Shown here: piece after piece, positions 1 to 8,053 of the stretch
Layout: each line of letters opens with the position of its first letter
How positions within the stretch are numbered: the first letter of the stretch is position 1
Assembly (NCBI GenBank): GCA_022843565.1
Contig: JALHNK010000004.1
Span: forward strand, 1 to 51,712
Source of the DNA: Phycisphaerales bacterium
Lineage (GTDB): Bacteria; Planctomycetota; Phycisphaerae; Phycisphaerales; UBA1924
Direction of reading: 5' to 3'
DNA length: 51,712 bases
Made by a program: the position numbers and the translations under genes
Notes under the pieces: generated by a model
Database searches by the model: none
Seen by the model: only the letters and a program-made list of their open reading frames with translations
Told to the model about the DNA's origin: nothing

Positions 1-583
1 CGCCCGCAGGGCCCACGGCGTACGCGTGGCCCTTGTCGATCAACGCTTTGATCATCGCGATCATCTCGGGGATGCAGCGCGTGGGGCGCGGCATCAGCGT
101 CGGATCTTTCTGCTCATCCAGCGCGACCTTCAGCCCCAGTCGGCGCGCGTCTTCAAGGAAGCGTCCCGCGTAGAACTCCGCGATCGTGTACGGGTTGGTC
201 GGGTCGAGTTCGGTGGCGGCCCCCTCGGGGAGCTTGCCGCTCTTCTTGGCTTCGAGCAGACGCTTGCCGGCGACGGCCATGCGGTCCTCGCCGTTCTCGC
301 CGCCCTCGGCGTCGTCGGTCATGTGGCCGACGTCGGTGATGTTCATCACGTGGACGACGGTGCGAGCCGGGCGCGCGGTCGATCCCGCGTCGTTCACGAG
401 CTCGCACAGGGGCGATTCGATCCAGCGACGCAGGACGTCCGCCGCGAGGAAGGAGCGGAAGTTGCCGACGTGCGCGTCGTCGTACACCGTGGGGCCGCAG
501 GAGTAGAACGTCACCCGGCGCGGGTCACGCGGCTGGAAGTCCTCGACTTGGCGGGTCAGCGAGTTGTAAAGGCGCAGCGGCAT
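1..583 (-). CDS. cysS: cysteinyl-tRNA synthetase, N-terminal part (runs off window)
   Basis: Charges tRNA-Cys with cysteine in the cytoplasm. The ATG is at 583-581 and 194 codons are visible before the window edge; the C-terminal half is outside. The N-terminus MPLRLYNSLTRQVEDF leads into CGPTVYDDAHVGN: C29 is the expected zinc ligand and H38-V-G-N41 is the class I HIGH signature in the form usual for CysRS. MNITDVGHMTDD, another family block, follows. An extra segment of roughly 15 residues (about 70-85, rich in Pro, Ala and Arg) sits between the LRRWIE helix and VVHVMNITD, where most CysRS have only a few residues. It is the most downstream visible gene of a long minus-strand series, 337 bp from the next gene. 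The identification is firm; only completeness is unknown. Confidence 0.95.
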   Translation of the reverse strand, partial: MPLRLYNSLTRQVEDFQPRDPRRVTFYSCGPTVYDDAHVGNFRSFLAADVLRRWIESPLCELVNDAGSTARPARTVVHVMNITDVGHMTDDAEGGENGEDRMAVAGKRLLEAKKSGKLPEGAATELDPTNPYTIAEFYAGRFLEDARRLGLKVALDEQKDPTLMPRPTRCIPEMIAMIKALIDKGHAYAVGPAG

Positions 584-605
584 GGGGCGGGAGTTTAGTG
601 CCGGG

Positions 606-645
606 GAAGTGGCAGAGTGGCGAAGTGGCAAAGTGGCAGAGTGGC
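606..645. repeat. 8-bp tandem array, 5 units of NRAGTGGC
   Basis: Five consecutive 8-bp units (gaagtggc, agagtggc, gaagtggc, aaagtggc, agagtggc) lie just upstream of cysS. A shorter relative with the same unit is at 41172-41193, also followed by the GGCAGGCG palindrome. Confidence 0.85.
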
Positions 646-658
646 GCACCCCTTGTGG

Positions 659-678
659 GGCAGGCGTCCTCGCCTGCC
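659..678. repeat. GGCAGGCG palindrome, copy 1
   Basis: Perfect 8-bp inverted repeat GGCAGGCG / CGCCTGCC with the loop TCCT. The flanks (GTGG before, TCCCGCAGACT after) are shared with the copy at 41274-41292. A third copy with only the core is at 48835-48853. Confidence 0.8.
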
Positions 679-740
679 TCCCGCAGACTTCCGCCGCTCG
701 CCGATGGCGTGCCTTTCGCACGGAGTGCGCACGAGCGTTG

Positions 741-777
741 CCGGTGGCGCAGCGAGGCTTTGCGAGTCAGCCACCGG
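741..777. repeat. GAGGCTTTG-loop hairpin, copy 1
   Basis: Stem CCGGTGGC (741-748) pairs with GCCACCGG (770-777). The 21-nt loop contains GCGAGGCTTTGCGAGTCA. Nearly the same loop with a different stem recurs at 3287-3325 inside the NERD-domain gene, so this is a small dispersed palindromic element of REP type. Confidence 0.6.
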
Positions 778-920
778 AGAGCGAGCATTCGCTCTCGTGC
801 CTGCTGCCGCTTGGCCGCCCGTCTGAGGACGGACGGAGATGCCGCGAACGCGCTGGTGCGCAGCTCCGCACTCAGTCAGGCGGCAGAACGCAGTGACAAG
901 CGTCGCGTCTGTGAACTCCG

Positions 921-1601
921 TCACGGGCCGAGGCCGTCGCCGCCTGCGATGAGGATGGCGTTAAAAATCGTGACGAAGAACATTGCGAAGGCTGTCAGGG
1001 TGGTCCAGAGCAACATGAGGAGCAGATTCGCCCAGCGTCCGCGCCGCATGAACTCGATGCTGGCGGCGAGCAAAACGCAGGCGGCGACTGCGAGCAGGAT
1101 CTGCGCGAACGACTCGACAACGACCGATGTGATGGTTGCGGACGGTCGCCCGCGCCACGGGTACTCACCGGCCATCACCGGCGCGATCTTCAGCGAGACC
1201 TCCGCCATCACCAGGCTCGGCAGCGCCAACAGCACGGCAAGCACGCGGAACCATGCGCCGAACAAACGGTCTCTTGACGAACGCTTCGACCGCCAGTTCG
1301 CGATACACACAGGCACGATGACGAGCAGCAGAATCGCGATCGGGAGCGGCAGCGCCCGCGGCCACAAGCGTGGTTGACCGGTAGTGAAGATGAGGCCGAT
1401 CGACACGAAGGCAACGATGACCGCGCCGATGAACCACCAGCCGGCCGTGAGCTTGTAGTAGTGGTCGCGAGCCGCCAGGAGCGGCCGCTGGGTGATGACA
1501 TCGATGCCACACTCCGGGCACGGCAGCCGGACGTCGATGCCACGCAAGTCGTAGTTGCATCGTGGACAAAGATCTTCGGGGCCGGGGCTGCTCGAAGCCA
1601 T
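921..1601 (-). CDS. zinc-ribbon membrane protein, function unknown
   Basis: 226 residues. The N-terminus carries a short zinc ribbon: CPRC near residue 12 and CPEC near residue 28 with NYDLRGI between, a layout I associate with planctomycete membrane proteins. About five hydrophobic stretches follow (around 50-67, 82-100, 115-132, 165-182 and 195-214), so it is an integral membrane protein with the ribbon at the cytoplasmic N-terminus. The ATG at 1601 was chosen over a GTG at 1607 because GGGAGG lies 7 bases before the ATG and would be too close to the GTG. No enzymatic motif is visible. It sits between cysS and an amidohydrolase in the same direction; a 7-bp repeat separates it from the latter. 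Confidence 0.8.
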   Translation of the reverse strand: MASSSPGPEDLCPRCNYDLRGIDVRLPCPECGIDVITQRPLLAARDHYYKLTAGWWFIGAVIVAFVSIGLIFTTGQPRLWPRALPLPIAILLLVIVPVCIANWRSKRSSRDRLFGAWFRVLAVLLALPSLVMAEVSLKIAPVMAGEYPWRGRPSATITSVVVESFAQILLAVAACVLLAASIEFMRRGRWANLLLMLLWTTLTAFAMFFVTIFNAILIAGGDGLGP

Positions 1602-1643
1602 TGTCACGCCTCCCGCTTTCGCCGTAGGACTTGCATTCGCGAT

Positions 1644-1664
1644 TCAAGCCTCAAGCCTCAAGCT
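1644..1664. repeat. 7-bp tandem array, 3 units of TCAAGCC
   Basis: Three heptamers (TCAAGCC, TCAAGCC, TCAAGCT) fill part of the short gap between two minus-strand genes. Confidence 0.65.
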
Positions 1665-1669
1665 TCCCC

Positions 1670-2863
1670 TCACGCCTCAATCGCCGCGCGGCACATCATC
1701 TCCACGCCCAGACTCAGTGCATCGTCGTTGAAATCAAAGTCCGGCTGGTGCAGCGTCGGGTAGCTCTTGGCGCCGGCGGGCCGCAGGCCAAGGCAGAAGA
1801 AGACCGCCGGGACGCGCTGGGCGTAGTACGAGAAGTCTTCGCCGCCCATCGTTGGAAATGGCGTCAGCGGCACGCGATCGGCGCCGAGCGCGCTGCGGGC
1901 GATCTCGAAGAACCGCTCGGTGAGGGCCGGGTCGTTGTACGTGACGGGGTAGCCCTCGTCGAGTTCGACCTCAGCGCGGCAGCCCATGCCCGCCGCGACG
2001 CCCTCGGCGATTTCGCGGACGCGCTGGCGCGCGTGCTGGCGGACTTCGGGCCGCAATGAGCGGATGGTGCCGCTGAGGGTGACGTGCTGGGGGATGATGT
2101 TGGTGGCGGTGCCGCCCTTGATGGTGCCAAGCGTGACGACGCAGGCGTCAAGTGGCGAGGTGTTGCGCGAGACGACACTCTGGAGCGCAACGACGACGTG
2201 GGCCGCGGCGACGATCGGGTCGCGCGAGTAGTGCGGGTACGCTGCGTGGCTCTGCTCACCGACGATGCGGATGCGGATCTCGTCGGTGCTGGCCAGGAGC
2301 GGGCCGGGGCGGGTGCTGATTTTGCCGAGTTCGAGGTCGGGCCAGCCGTGGAGGCCGAACATCTTCTCGACGCGCGGGCCGAGGATGCGGCCGTCGAGTG
2401 CGCCCTCATCGCAGAGGCGCTCGGCGCCGCCGCCGCCTTCTTCGGCGGGCTGGAAGACGAGCGTGACGGGGCGCGGGCGGGGGATGGCGCTGAGGATGCG
2501 AGCGGCGCCGAGAAGGATCGTCGTGTGCCCATCGTGCCCGCAGGCGTGCATCAGGCCCGGCGTCGTGCTGGCGTACTTCAGCCCGGTCTCTTCGTGAATC
2601 GGCAGGGCGTCCATATCGGCGCGCAGGCCGATCGCGGGGGCGGCCGATGCGCCGGTGGTCGCCGGGAGTGTGGCGACGATGCCGGTGCCGCCGGCGAGGC
2701 CGGTGGCGTGGGCGATGTTGAGTCGCGTGAGTTCGGCAGAGACAACGCCGCTGGTGCGGACCTCGCGATAGCCCAGCTCGGGGTGCGCGTGCAAGTCATG
2801 GCGGATGGCCCGGAGCGATTCAAGCTCAGCGGCGATGCGTCGGCGGAGGTCGGGCGTATCCAT
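1670..2863 (-). CDS. M20-family amidohydrolase (N-acyl-amino-acid / hippurate hydrolase type)
   Basis: 397-residue zinc (or other divalent metal) peptidase-like hydrolase that removes acyl groups from amino acids or splits small amide substrates in the cytoplasm. Visible signatures: RHDLHAHPELGYRE near the N-terminus, RADMDALPI, MHACGHDGHTT (ligands H106 and H110, with C108) and QPAEEGGGGAE, with the catalytic-base/ligand pair E142-E143. The length is normal for the M20D subfamily. I chose the ATG at 2863; an upstream in-frame start at 2905 would add 14 residues encoded by a 7-bp repeat array, which is unlikely. The exact substrate cannot be read from the sequence; hippurate, indole-acetyl amino acids or N-acetyl-diaminopimelate are family possibilities. 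Confidence 0.92.
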   Translation of the reverse strand: MDTPDLRRRIAAELESLRAIRHDLHAHPELGYREVRTSGVVSAELTRLNIAHATGLAGGTGIVATLPATTGASAAPAIGLRADMDALPIHEETGLKYASTTPGLMHACGHDGHTTILLGAARILSAIPRPRPVTLVFQPAEEGGGGAERLCDEGALDGRILGPRVEKMFGLHGWPDLELGKISTRPGPLLASTDEIRIRIVGEQSHAAYPHYSRDPIVAAAHVVVALQSVVSRNTSPLDACVVTLGTIKGGTATNIIPQHVTLSGTIRSLRPEVRQHARQRVREIAEGVAAGMGCRAEVELDEGYPVTYNDPALTERFFEIARSALGADRVPLTPFPTMGGEDFSYYAQRVPAVFFCLGLRPAGAKSYPTLHQPDFDFNDDALSLGVEMMCRAAIEA

Positions 2864-2886
2864 GACGGCAAGCGTAGAACCAGAGC

Positions 2887-2914
2887 GGCAATCGGGATTC
2901 GGCAATCGGCAATC
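2887..2914. repeat. 7-bp tandem array, 4 units of GGCAATC
   Basis: GGCAATC, GGGATTC, GGCAATC and GGCAATC lie head to tail, immediately upstream of the amidohydrolase start. Confidence 0.8.
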
Positions 2915-2960
2915 GTGTTTCCGCTTGCGGGCGAATCGGGCGTGATCGTCGGGTCGGGCG

Positions 2961-4031
2961 TTACGAGAGGGCGTGGTTGACCCAGAACAGCGTTGAAGCG
3001 CCGCACCCGCCGCGGGTCGGGTCGCAGTCGCGGAAGAAGCTGTCGCCCTGCTTGCGAATGCGGGCGCGCTGGCCGCAGGAGGGGCATGCGAGCCCGAGTG
3101 CGGTGTAGCCCTGGCAGTCGGCGCAGAGGATGCAGTAGTCGCGACGGTAGACGACTTCGATGTTCGTGCTGGCGCACTTGATGCAGACGAGTGGGTCGAG
3201 CTTCGTTGTTGCGTTGTTGACAGGCTTTGGCGCGGGCGCAGGCGATGGCGCTGGATGACGAGCGGGTGAAGCGATCGACTTTGACTCGCCGCGCGGCGAG
3301 GCTTTGGCAGTCAGCCCGCGCGGCGCGTTCTTTGAGAGCAGGTAGTTCGAGATGCGGTTGAGCTCGTCCGGCGTGAGGTTGTACGTGGTCGCCTCGCGAT
3401 CGGCGATGCTTGAGCGGATCAATCCGATGAATCCGGCGTCGGCGCGAGCCGCGTTGATGTCGTCGCGAACCGTCCGAGAGATGATGTCGGCTTTCATGAC
3501 CTCGTCGGCGGTCACGCTGCTCGCGGATGCGAAGCGGCCGTGTTCGCTGATGGCGACGAGCGTGCGGATTGGGAATCCGCCGAAGCGGGCTTGTGCGATG
3601 CCGAGGACCTTGTTCAGCAGGGGTGGATCAGCGAGTTCGAGGAGCTCGGTCAGCGCCTTTGCTTGACGTCTCGCTTGCTCGATCGGTCCGAAGATGTTCT
3701 CGGTTCCGGACCGCCCGGATCTCGAACGCCATGTTCGGCTCCATTGGTCGCGGGCGTCGACGCGGAGCTCGCCGGAAACGCTTTTGCTCTCGACGACCGC
3801 CGCGCCGTGCGGATGCAGGATCAGGTGGTCGATCTGTGCGAAATCACCGTCGTTGTCTGGCGCTCGTCCGCGGACGATCGCGCAGGGGAAGCGCAGGCCG
3901 TGGAGGAGGAGAATGTCGCGTGAGTTTCCGAACTCGCGATCGAGGAAGTGCGCGAGTTGTTGCTCGGCCTCCCACCCGGCGTGCAGGCGCGGGTCCTTCG
4001 GTTCCACGGCTTGAAAGGGCAAGATCACCAT
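2961..4031 (-). CDS. NERD-domain protein with C-terminal zinc ribbons
   Basis: 356 residues. Residues of about 20-150 match the NERD (nuclease-related) domain: EQQLAHFLDREF, then DFAQIDHLILHPHGAAVVESK, the D...E-x-K pattern of the restriction-endonuclease-like fold. The C-terminal 75 residues hold a series of CxxC pairs (CIKC, CILC-CADC, CPSC and a last CDPTRGGC) that read as two or three topoisomerase-type zinc ribbons, so DNA binding is likely. The middle is a Pro/Ala-rich linker, and part of it (codons over 3287-3325) is encoded by a dispersed hairpin repeat. The ATG at 4031 was preferred; a TTG at 4067 would overlap the stop of the upstream peptidase gene. A nuclease role in repair or against foreign DNA is inference only. 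Confidence 0.85.
   Translation of the reverse strand: MVILPFQAVEPKDPRLHAGWEAEQQLAHFLDREFGNSRDILLLHGLRFPCAIVRGRAPDNDGDFAQIDHLILHPHGAAVVESKSVSGELRVDARDQWSRTWRSRSGRSGTENIFGPIEQARRQAKALTELLELADPPLLNKVLGIAQARFGGFPIRTLVAISEHGRFASASSVTADEVMKADIISRTVRDDINAARADAGFIGLIRSSIADREATTYNLTPDELNRISNYLLSKNAPRGLTAKASPRGESKSIASPARHPAPSPAPAPKPVNNATTKLDPLVCIKCASTNIEVVYRRDYCILCADCQGYTALGLACPSCGQRARIRKQGDSFFRDCDPTRGGCGASTLFWVNHALS
3287..3325. repeat. GAGGCTTTG-loop hairpin, copy 2, inside a gene
   Basis: A 10-bp stem CGCCGCGCGG / CCGCGCGGCG encloses CGAGGCTTTGGCAGTCAG. The loop matches that of the intergenic hairpin at 741-777. It lies in frame within the linker of the NERD gene. Confidence 0.6.
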
Positions 4032-4063
4032 GCCTGACGAAGATACCGCCTCGCGAACCTGTG

Positions 4064-6946
4064 TCAACCACCCGGCTTCGCTGGCGTTGATGATTCCAAT
4101 CGCCGCAGGGCTTCGAGCCTCTTGGCGTGCTGCTCCACGGTGGGCTCGAGGGCTTGGAGGAACTCCAGGTGGCGGCGGGCGGTGGTGAGGTCGCGGTTGC
4201 GGAGGGCGACGGTCGCCGCGAGCTCGCGCATGGCTGGTGAGTAGGGGGCCATCTGCGTGGCGCGCTCGGCCTTCTTGGTGGCGCGTTCGAGGTCGGCGGC
4301 GCCGAGATAGATCTTCGCCAACTCCGCGGCGTAGATCGACGATTTCTCCTCGCGAGCGTCCAGATACTCCAGATGCTCCGCGGCGGTGCCGGGCTCGGCG
4401 CTCGCCAGCGCGAGCGTCGCGAGTTGGCGGCGTGGCATCGGGTCCACCGGGCGGGCCTTGGCGTACCGCTCAAGCAGCGGGCGCAGGTCGGGCGTTGCGC
4501 GTCCGTCGGCCGCGTTCATGCGCAGCGTGATCGCAAGCTCCAGCACGTCCGGGTGTGCGGGGTGCTTATCGAGCCACGCGCCCGTCATGGCGATCGTGGG
4601 CTCGAAGCCTTCGAGGTCTTCGGGCTTGACGTTCTTCTCAGTAGCGACGCGCTCGCGCTCGGCGTCCAGCAGCGATTGCAGCGATGGCAGATCCGCGGGC
4701 GTTCGCATCCCCCAGGCCACGAGCTGTTCAGATGCCCAAACCTTGAAGCGCGACATGAACTCGGCTCGCGAAATGCCGAGCACGGTTTGGAAGGCTTGTT
4801 CCTCGCGAACGCCCTTGGCGTAGAGGTCCATGAGTTTGAGCGGTGCCTCGCTGCCGAAGGCGCCGATCATGTGCTCGATCATCCAATGGCCCTGCGCGTA
4901 CGCCTGTTGGCGATCGGTCGGGCGCTTGGGGCGCGTAAAGGCGATGTTGATCTCGCTGAAGTCAAAGAGATCATCACTCTCCATGACGCGGGCGAGCAGT
5001 TGCACCGTCGGGTAGTCGCGCGGCGCAAGCTCAAGGTACACCGCCTGGGCCTCGGTGAACCAGTGTGGGATGCGGTTGCCCGTGCGGGAGAGGCCCACGG
5101 TGTGCGTGTACTCGTGACGCAGCACGCGGTCCCAGTCGTACGTGCCCGTGTGGCCGGCGCCGTCGCGGGGCGCCTCCATCGCGATCACCGGCCCGGTGCT
5201 GGCGGCGATCGTGTGGATCCGCGGCATGCCCGCGATCCGCACCGCGAACCACGCGTGCGTGGGCATCAGGTCGATCAGCGTCTTCTGGGCCGGCGTGTGG
5301 CGCAGGCCGCCCGGGCCGTCGCCGGTCACGCTGTCGGCCGAGCGCTCCAGCGCGCCGAGCATCTCCTTGGCCAGCATCAGGTCCAGCCCGGGCTTGGCGC
5401 GGACTTCGAATCGCGCGCTGCTGACGCGGGTGTACTTGGTGATCTCGCGCATGAGCTTCAGCGAGTTGGCCACGCGCAGGTTGAACGGGTCGAGCTCCTG
5501 GGCGCGGTTCAGCGCGTCCAGCGCGTCGTCATCGCGCCCGGATTGCATGGCGAGCAAGCCCGCCTCGCTCCACGGCTCGGACCAGCCGGGGCTGCGTTTG
5601 GAGGCTTCGCGGAGCAACGCCGCCGCGGATTCGTACTGACGGGCATCGGCCAGTGCCCGCCCCGCGTTGAAGTAGCCATCGGCCGAGAGGGCCGCGAGGG
5701 CGATGTCACCCGCCGGGGTGGTGCCGGTTGGCGCCGCTTGGCGCGCGTTGAGCGTGTCCAGCGCATCCAGCTCGCGCTGCGTGCCGGGCGTGTCGTATTC
5801 CACCGCTCGCGTCGCGATCGCGACGTGCAGCAGCCAGCGCGAGCGCGGGAGCGCGCCCAGCGCTCGATCGATCAGCTCGCGGGCCCGCGTGATGTCGTCT
5901 ACGCGCAGGGCGATGCGGACCCGCAGCACCGTCGCCAGCACCGAACGGCCCATGCGGGCCTCGTGCGGTTCCTGGCCGTCTTTCGCTTCGACCGTCTCGC
6001 CGGGCATGACGGCCATCGCGTCTAGCGCGCGAGCGAAGCGTTCGACCCCGGCGGTGTCGAAGCTCATCGCTGCCATCTGACCGCCGAGGAACGACATCGC
6101 GCTGGCGCTGGGGTTCAGCGCCGCGGCCTCCTGGAGCGCAGCGCCGGCCTGTTCAAAGTTGCCGCGATCGACCAGGAGACTCGCCTCGACGACGCGAGCC
6201 TCCCACGAGAGTGGATCAAGGCGACGCGCCTCGGCCAGCAGTGTCATCAGCGTGTTCAGGTCGTTCTGAACGGCATCGGCCTGACCCTCGCCGGCGCGCT
6301 GGCCTCGGCGCAAGATCACCGCGCCCGATCGCGCCGCTTCGACGATCCCGATCGCGGTGCGCGTCTTCGTCGCGCTGAGCTCGCGCAGGCACTGCATCGC
6401 GCTCTGCACCGCCAGTTCGTGGAGCCCCAGCATCTCGCGGGCTTCGCTGAGCAATCGCAGCGCTCTGAGCGAGCTTTCGGTGCCCGCCGGGCCGAAATCG
6501 CCGCTGAGGATCGCCAGCGCGTCGTTGATCTCGCCGCGATTGATCGCGGCCTCGGCGCGATCGAGCGGATCGGCGGCGACGGCGCGGGCGCCGATGAGCG
6601 CGTCATCATCCCAGCAGCCGCGCTGGAGCGCGAGTTTGGCCCGCAGGGCCGGGAGCTGGATATCGGCCTCGGTCGCCAGACCATGCCGAACGCGCAGCTT
6701 CGCACGCTCGGCATCGGTCAGGAACTCCGCTTCGAGCGCCAGCCGCAAGACCGGGGAGACTCGTGCCAACGGGTCGGCGACCGCTGGCTCTTTGCCCTCG
6801 GCGGGTGCCGGCGCGTCCGGCCCGGTGATCACCGGTTGAGATGCGACCGCGAGCGCCTGAGCGCCCAGCGGCGTAAGCAACCCTGCGATCGCGATCAAGG
6901 CGAGCAGGCGACCCGCGGCCCCGGCGTGTGTGTGTTGTTGCCGCAT
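4064..6946 (-). CDS. secreted TPR protein with HEYTH metallopeptidase domain
   Basis: 960 residues. A signal peptide (MRQQHTHAGAAGRLLALIAIAG then ALA) sends it out of the cytoplasm. Residues of about 100-510 look like tetratricopeptide repeats (alternating Ala/Leu-rich helices, AGLLAMQSGRDDDALDALN). Around residue 610 LRHEYTHTVGL gives the zinc motif HExxH, followed about 20 residues later by HWFTEAQAVYLE, whose Glu can be the third ligand; this is the gluzincin-like layout of the peptidase MA group. More TPR-like helices follow to the end. The ATG at 6946 avoids overlap with the LolA-like gene upstream; an earlier frame start at 7048 would overlap it. A role in periplasmic protein processing is inference. 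Confidence 0.85.
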   Translation of the reverse strand: MRQQHTHAGAAGRLLALIAIAGLLTPLGAQALAVASQPVITGPDAPAPAEGKEPAVADPLARVSPVLRLALEAEFLTDAERAKLRVRHGLATEADIQLPALRAKLALQRGCWDDDALIGARAVAADPLDRAEAAINRGEINDALAILSGDFGPAGTESSLRALRLLSEAREMLGLHELAVQSAMQCLRELSATKTRTAIGIVEAARSGAVILRRGQRAGEGQADAVQNDLNTLMTLLAEARRLDPLSWEARVVEASLLVDRGNFEQAGAALQEAAALNPSASAMSFLGGQMAAMSFDTAGVERFARALDAMAVMPGETVEAKDGQEPHEARMGRSVLATVLRVRIALRVDDITRARELIDRALGALPRSRWLLHVAIATRAVEYDTPGTQRELDALDTLNARQAAPTGTTPAGDIALAALSADGYFNAGRALADARQYESAAALLREASKRSPGWSEPWSEAGLLAMQSGRDDDALDALNRAQELDPFNLRVANSLKLMREITKYTRVSSARFEVRAKPGLDLMLAKEMLGALERSADSVTGDGPGGLRHTPAQKTLIDLMPTHAWFAVRIAGMPRIHTIAASTGPVIAMEAPRDGAGHTGTYDWDRVLRHEYTHTVGLSRTGNRIPHWFTEAQAVYLELAPRDYPTVQLLARVMESDDLFDFSEINIAFTRPKRPTDRQQAYAQGHWMIEHMIGAFGSEAPLKLMDLYAKGVREEQAFQTVLGISRAEFMSRFKVWASEQLVAWGMRTPADLPSLQSLLDAERERVATEKNVKPEDLEGFEPTIAMTGAWLDKHPAHPDVLELAITLRMNAADGRATPDLRPLLERYAKARPVDPMPRRQLATLALASAEPGTAAEHLEYLDAREEKSSIYAAELAKIYLGAADLERATKKAERATQMAPYSPAMRELAATVALRNRDLTTARRHLEFLQALEPTVEQHAKRLEALRRLESSTPAKPGG

Positions 6947-6995
6947 GGATGAGAAGGGGTGTGGCGGGGCGAGCTGCTGAGGGAGTGCGGGTGAG

Positions 6996-7994
6996 TTATC
7001 GGCGCGGGCGTTCTTCGCCTTGCCAGCCCGCGGGGGCCATGGTGTCAAACATCGCGTCGTTCAGGGCCGCCGCGGCGTTGGTCTTGATATCGACCAGCAA
7101 GACCTCGGCCTTGCTGTCATCGGTGTTGGAAGTCTGCGCAAAGACGGGCAGGTTGTCGCCGTTGCGATACCAGAGCGAGATCTCGCGGAAGTTGCGGGCC
7201 TCGGGGCCGCCGGGGGCGGGCTTGAGGCGGAGCTGGCGTGTGTTTTTGAGCAACGCGCGGAGCGACTCGAGCTCTTTCCCGGTGCCGATTCCATCAAGCG
7301 GATCCTCCGGCGATGTGAGCGAGAACCGGGCGATCATGTCGTCCTTGCGCTGGCCAACGGGCAGGGGCACCGGCCCTTCGCCGATCTTCAGCGGGTCTTT
7401 GCCGCCCGCTTCGTTGATCAGCTCGATGCGGTTGAACTGCTTCTCGACGGGGTTCCGAGTGATGAGCCAGCGCCCGTCGAAGACGTATTCCTGCTTGTCG
7501 TCGCGCTTCTTGTCGTCGACGATCATCGTGTCAAACATGACCGCGAACTGGCGCTTGCCCTTGGCGGCTTCGCGATAGTTCACGCGGCCGCGCCAGACGT
7601 GGGTGCCGCCACCTTGGATATCGGGGAAGCGTTTGACGTACTGCACGGTGGACGAGAGCCCGCTGAGCCCCTTGTCCGCGGCTTCGAGATCCGTGAGCAG
7701 CTTCTCTGTGCGTTCATCCGGCTTCGCTGGCGGCACCTGAACCGCCGGCGCGACTCCGTCGCCGGGCTGCGCGGGCTTGACGACGATCGTGCCGGGCAGG
7801 ATCTGCGGCGGGGCCGGGGGCGCGCTCGGATCGGGCGTCGGCACCGGCGTCGGAGTGCTTGCGGGCTGGGCCATCGCCATCGCCCCGGGCCAGATTCCCG
7901 CGATCGTCACGCCTGCGGCGCAGATGAATGCCAGCGGCCGTGCGAGTCGGCGGGCGTTGGGAGTGGCATTCGGCATCTGGCGTGCGTTGGGCAT
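6996..7994 (-). CDS. LolA-like outer-membrane lipoprotein carrier protein
   Basis: 332 residues. An N-terminal signal peptide ends near AMAMAQ, followed by a Pro/Thr-rich linker of about 50 residues. From about residue 95 the sequence has the LolA/LolB-like fold pattern: LSGLSSTVQYVKRF, then GRVNYREAAKGKRQFAVMF, then EYVFDGRWLITRNPVEKQF, the usual alternation of beta strands in periplasmic lipoprotein carriers. A specific Lol role is not proven, since planctomycetes have several paralogues of this fold. The ATG at 7994 has AGGA ten bases upstream. It lies 49 bp upstream of the TPR peptidase gene in the same direction, so both may act in the periplasm as one transcription unit. Confidence 0.8.
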   Translation of the reverse strand: MPNARQMPNATPNARRLARPLAFICAAGVTIAGIWPGAMAMAQPASTPTPVPTPDPSAPPAPPQILPGTIVVKPAQPGDGVAPAVQVPPAKPDERTEKLLTDLEAADKGLSGLSSTVQYVKRFPDIQGGGTHVWRGRVNYREAAKGKRQFAVMFDTMIVDDKKRDDKQEYVFDGRWLITRNPVEKQFNRIELINEAGGKDPLKIGEGPVPLPVGQRKDDMIARFSLTSPEDPLDGIGTGKELESLRALLKNTRQLRLKPAPGGPEARNFREISLWYRNGDNLPVFAQTSNTDDSKAEVLLVDIKTNAAAALNDAMFDTMAPAGWQGEERPRR

Positions 7995-8053
7995 GTGTGG
8001 TCCTGGATCCTGTGGCGGGAGTGCCGCCGGTTGGCCGGCTCTCGGTTGTACGT

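Larger units (their letters stand above)
584..920. other. gene-free stretch with tandem repeat and hairpins
   Basis: There is no convincing gene in these 337 bases between two minus-strand genes. It holds an 8-bp tandem array (606-645), one copy of the GGCAGGCG palindrome (659-678), and a series of hairpins between 708 and 800. The hairpins are CGTGC/GCACG (708-722), CCGGTGGC/GCCACCGG (741-777) and GAGAGCGA/TCGCTCTC (777-796). Short open frames cross it in several directions but none resembles a protein family. Confidence 0.6.

Noticed and set aside
4373-6025. 550-codon plus-strand open frame
   Set aside because: Lies antisense to the TPR metallopeptidase. In GC-rich DNA the complementary strand of a real gene often stays open; the translation is Arg/Gly/His-rich without family resemblance.
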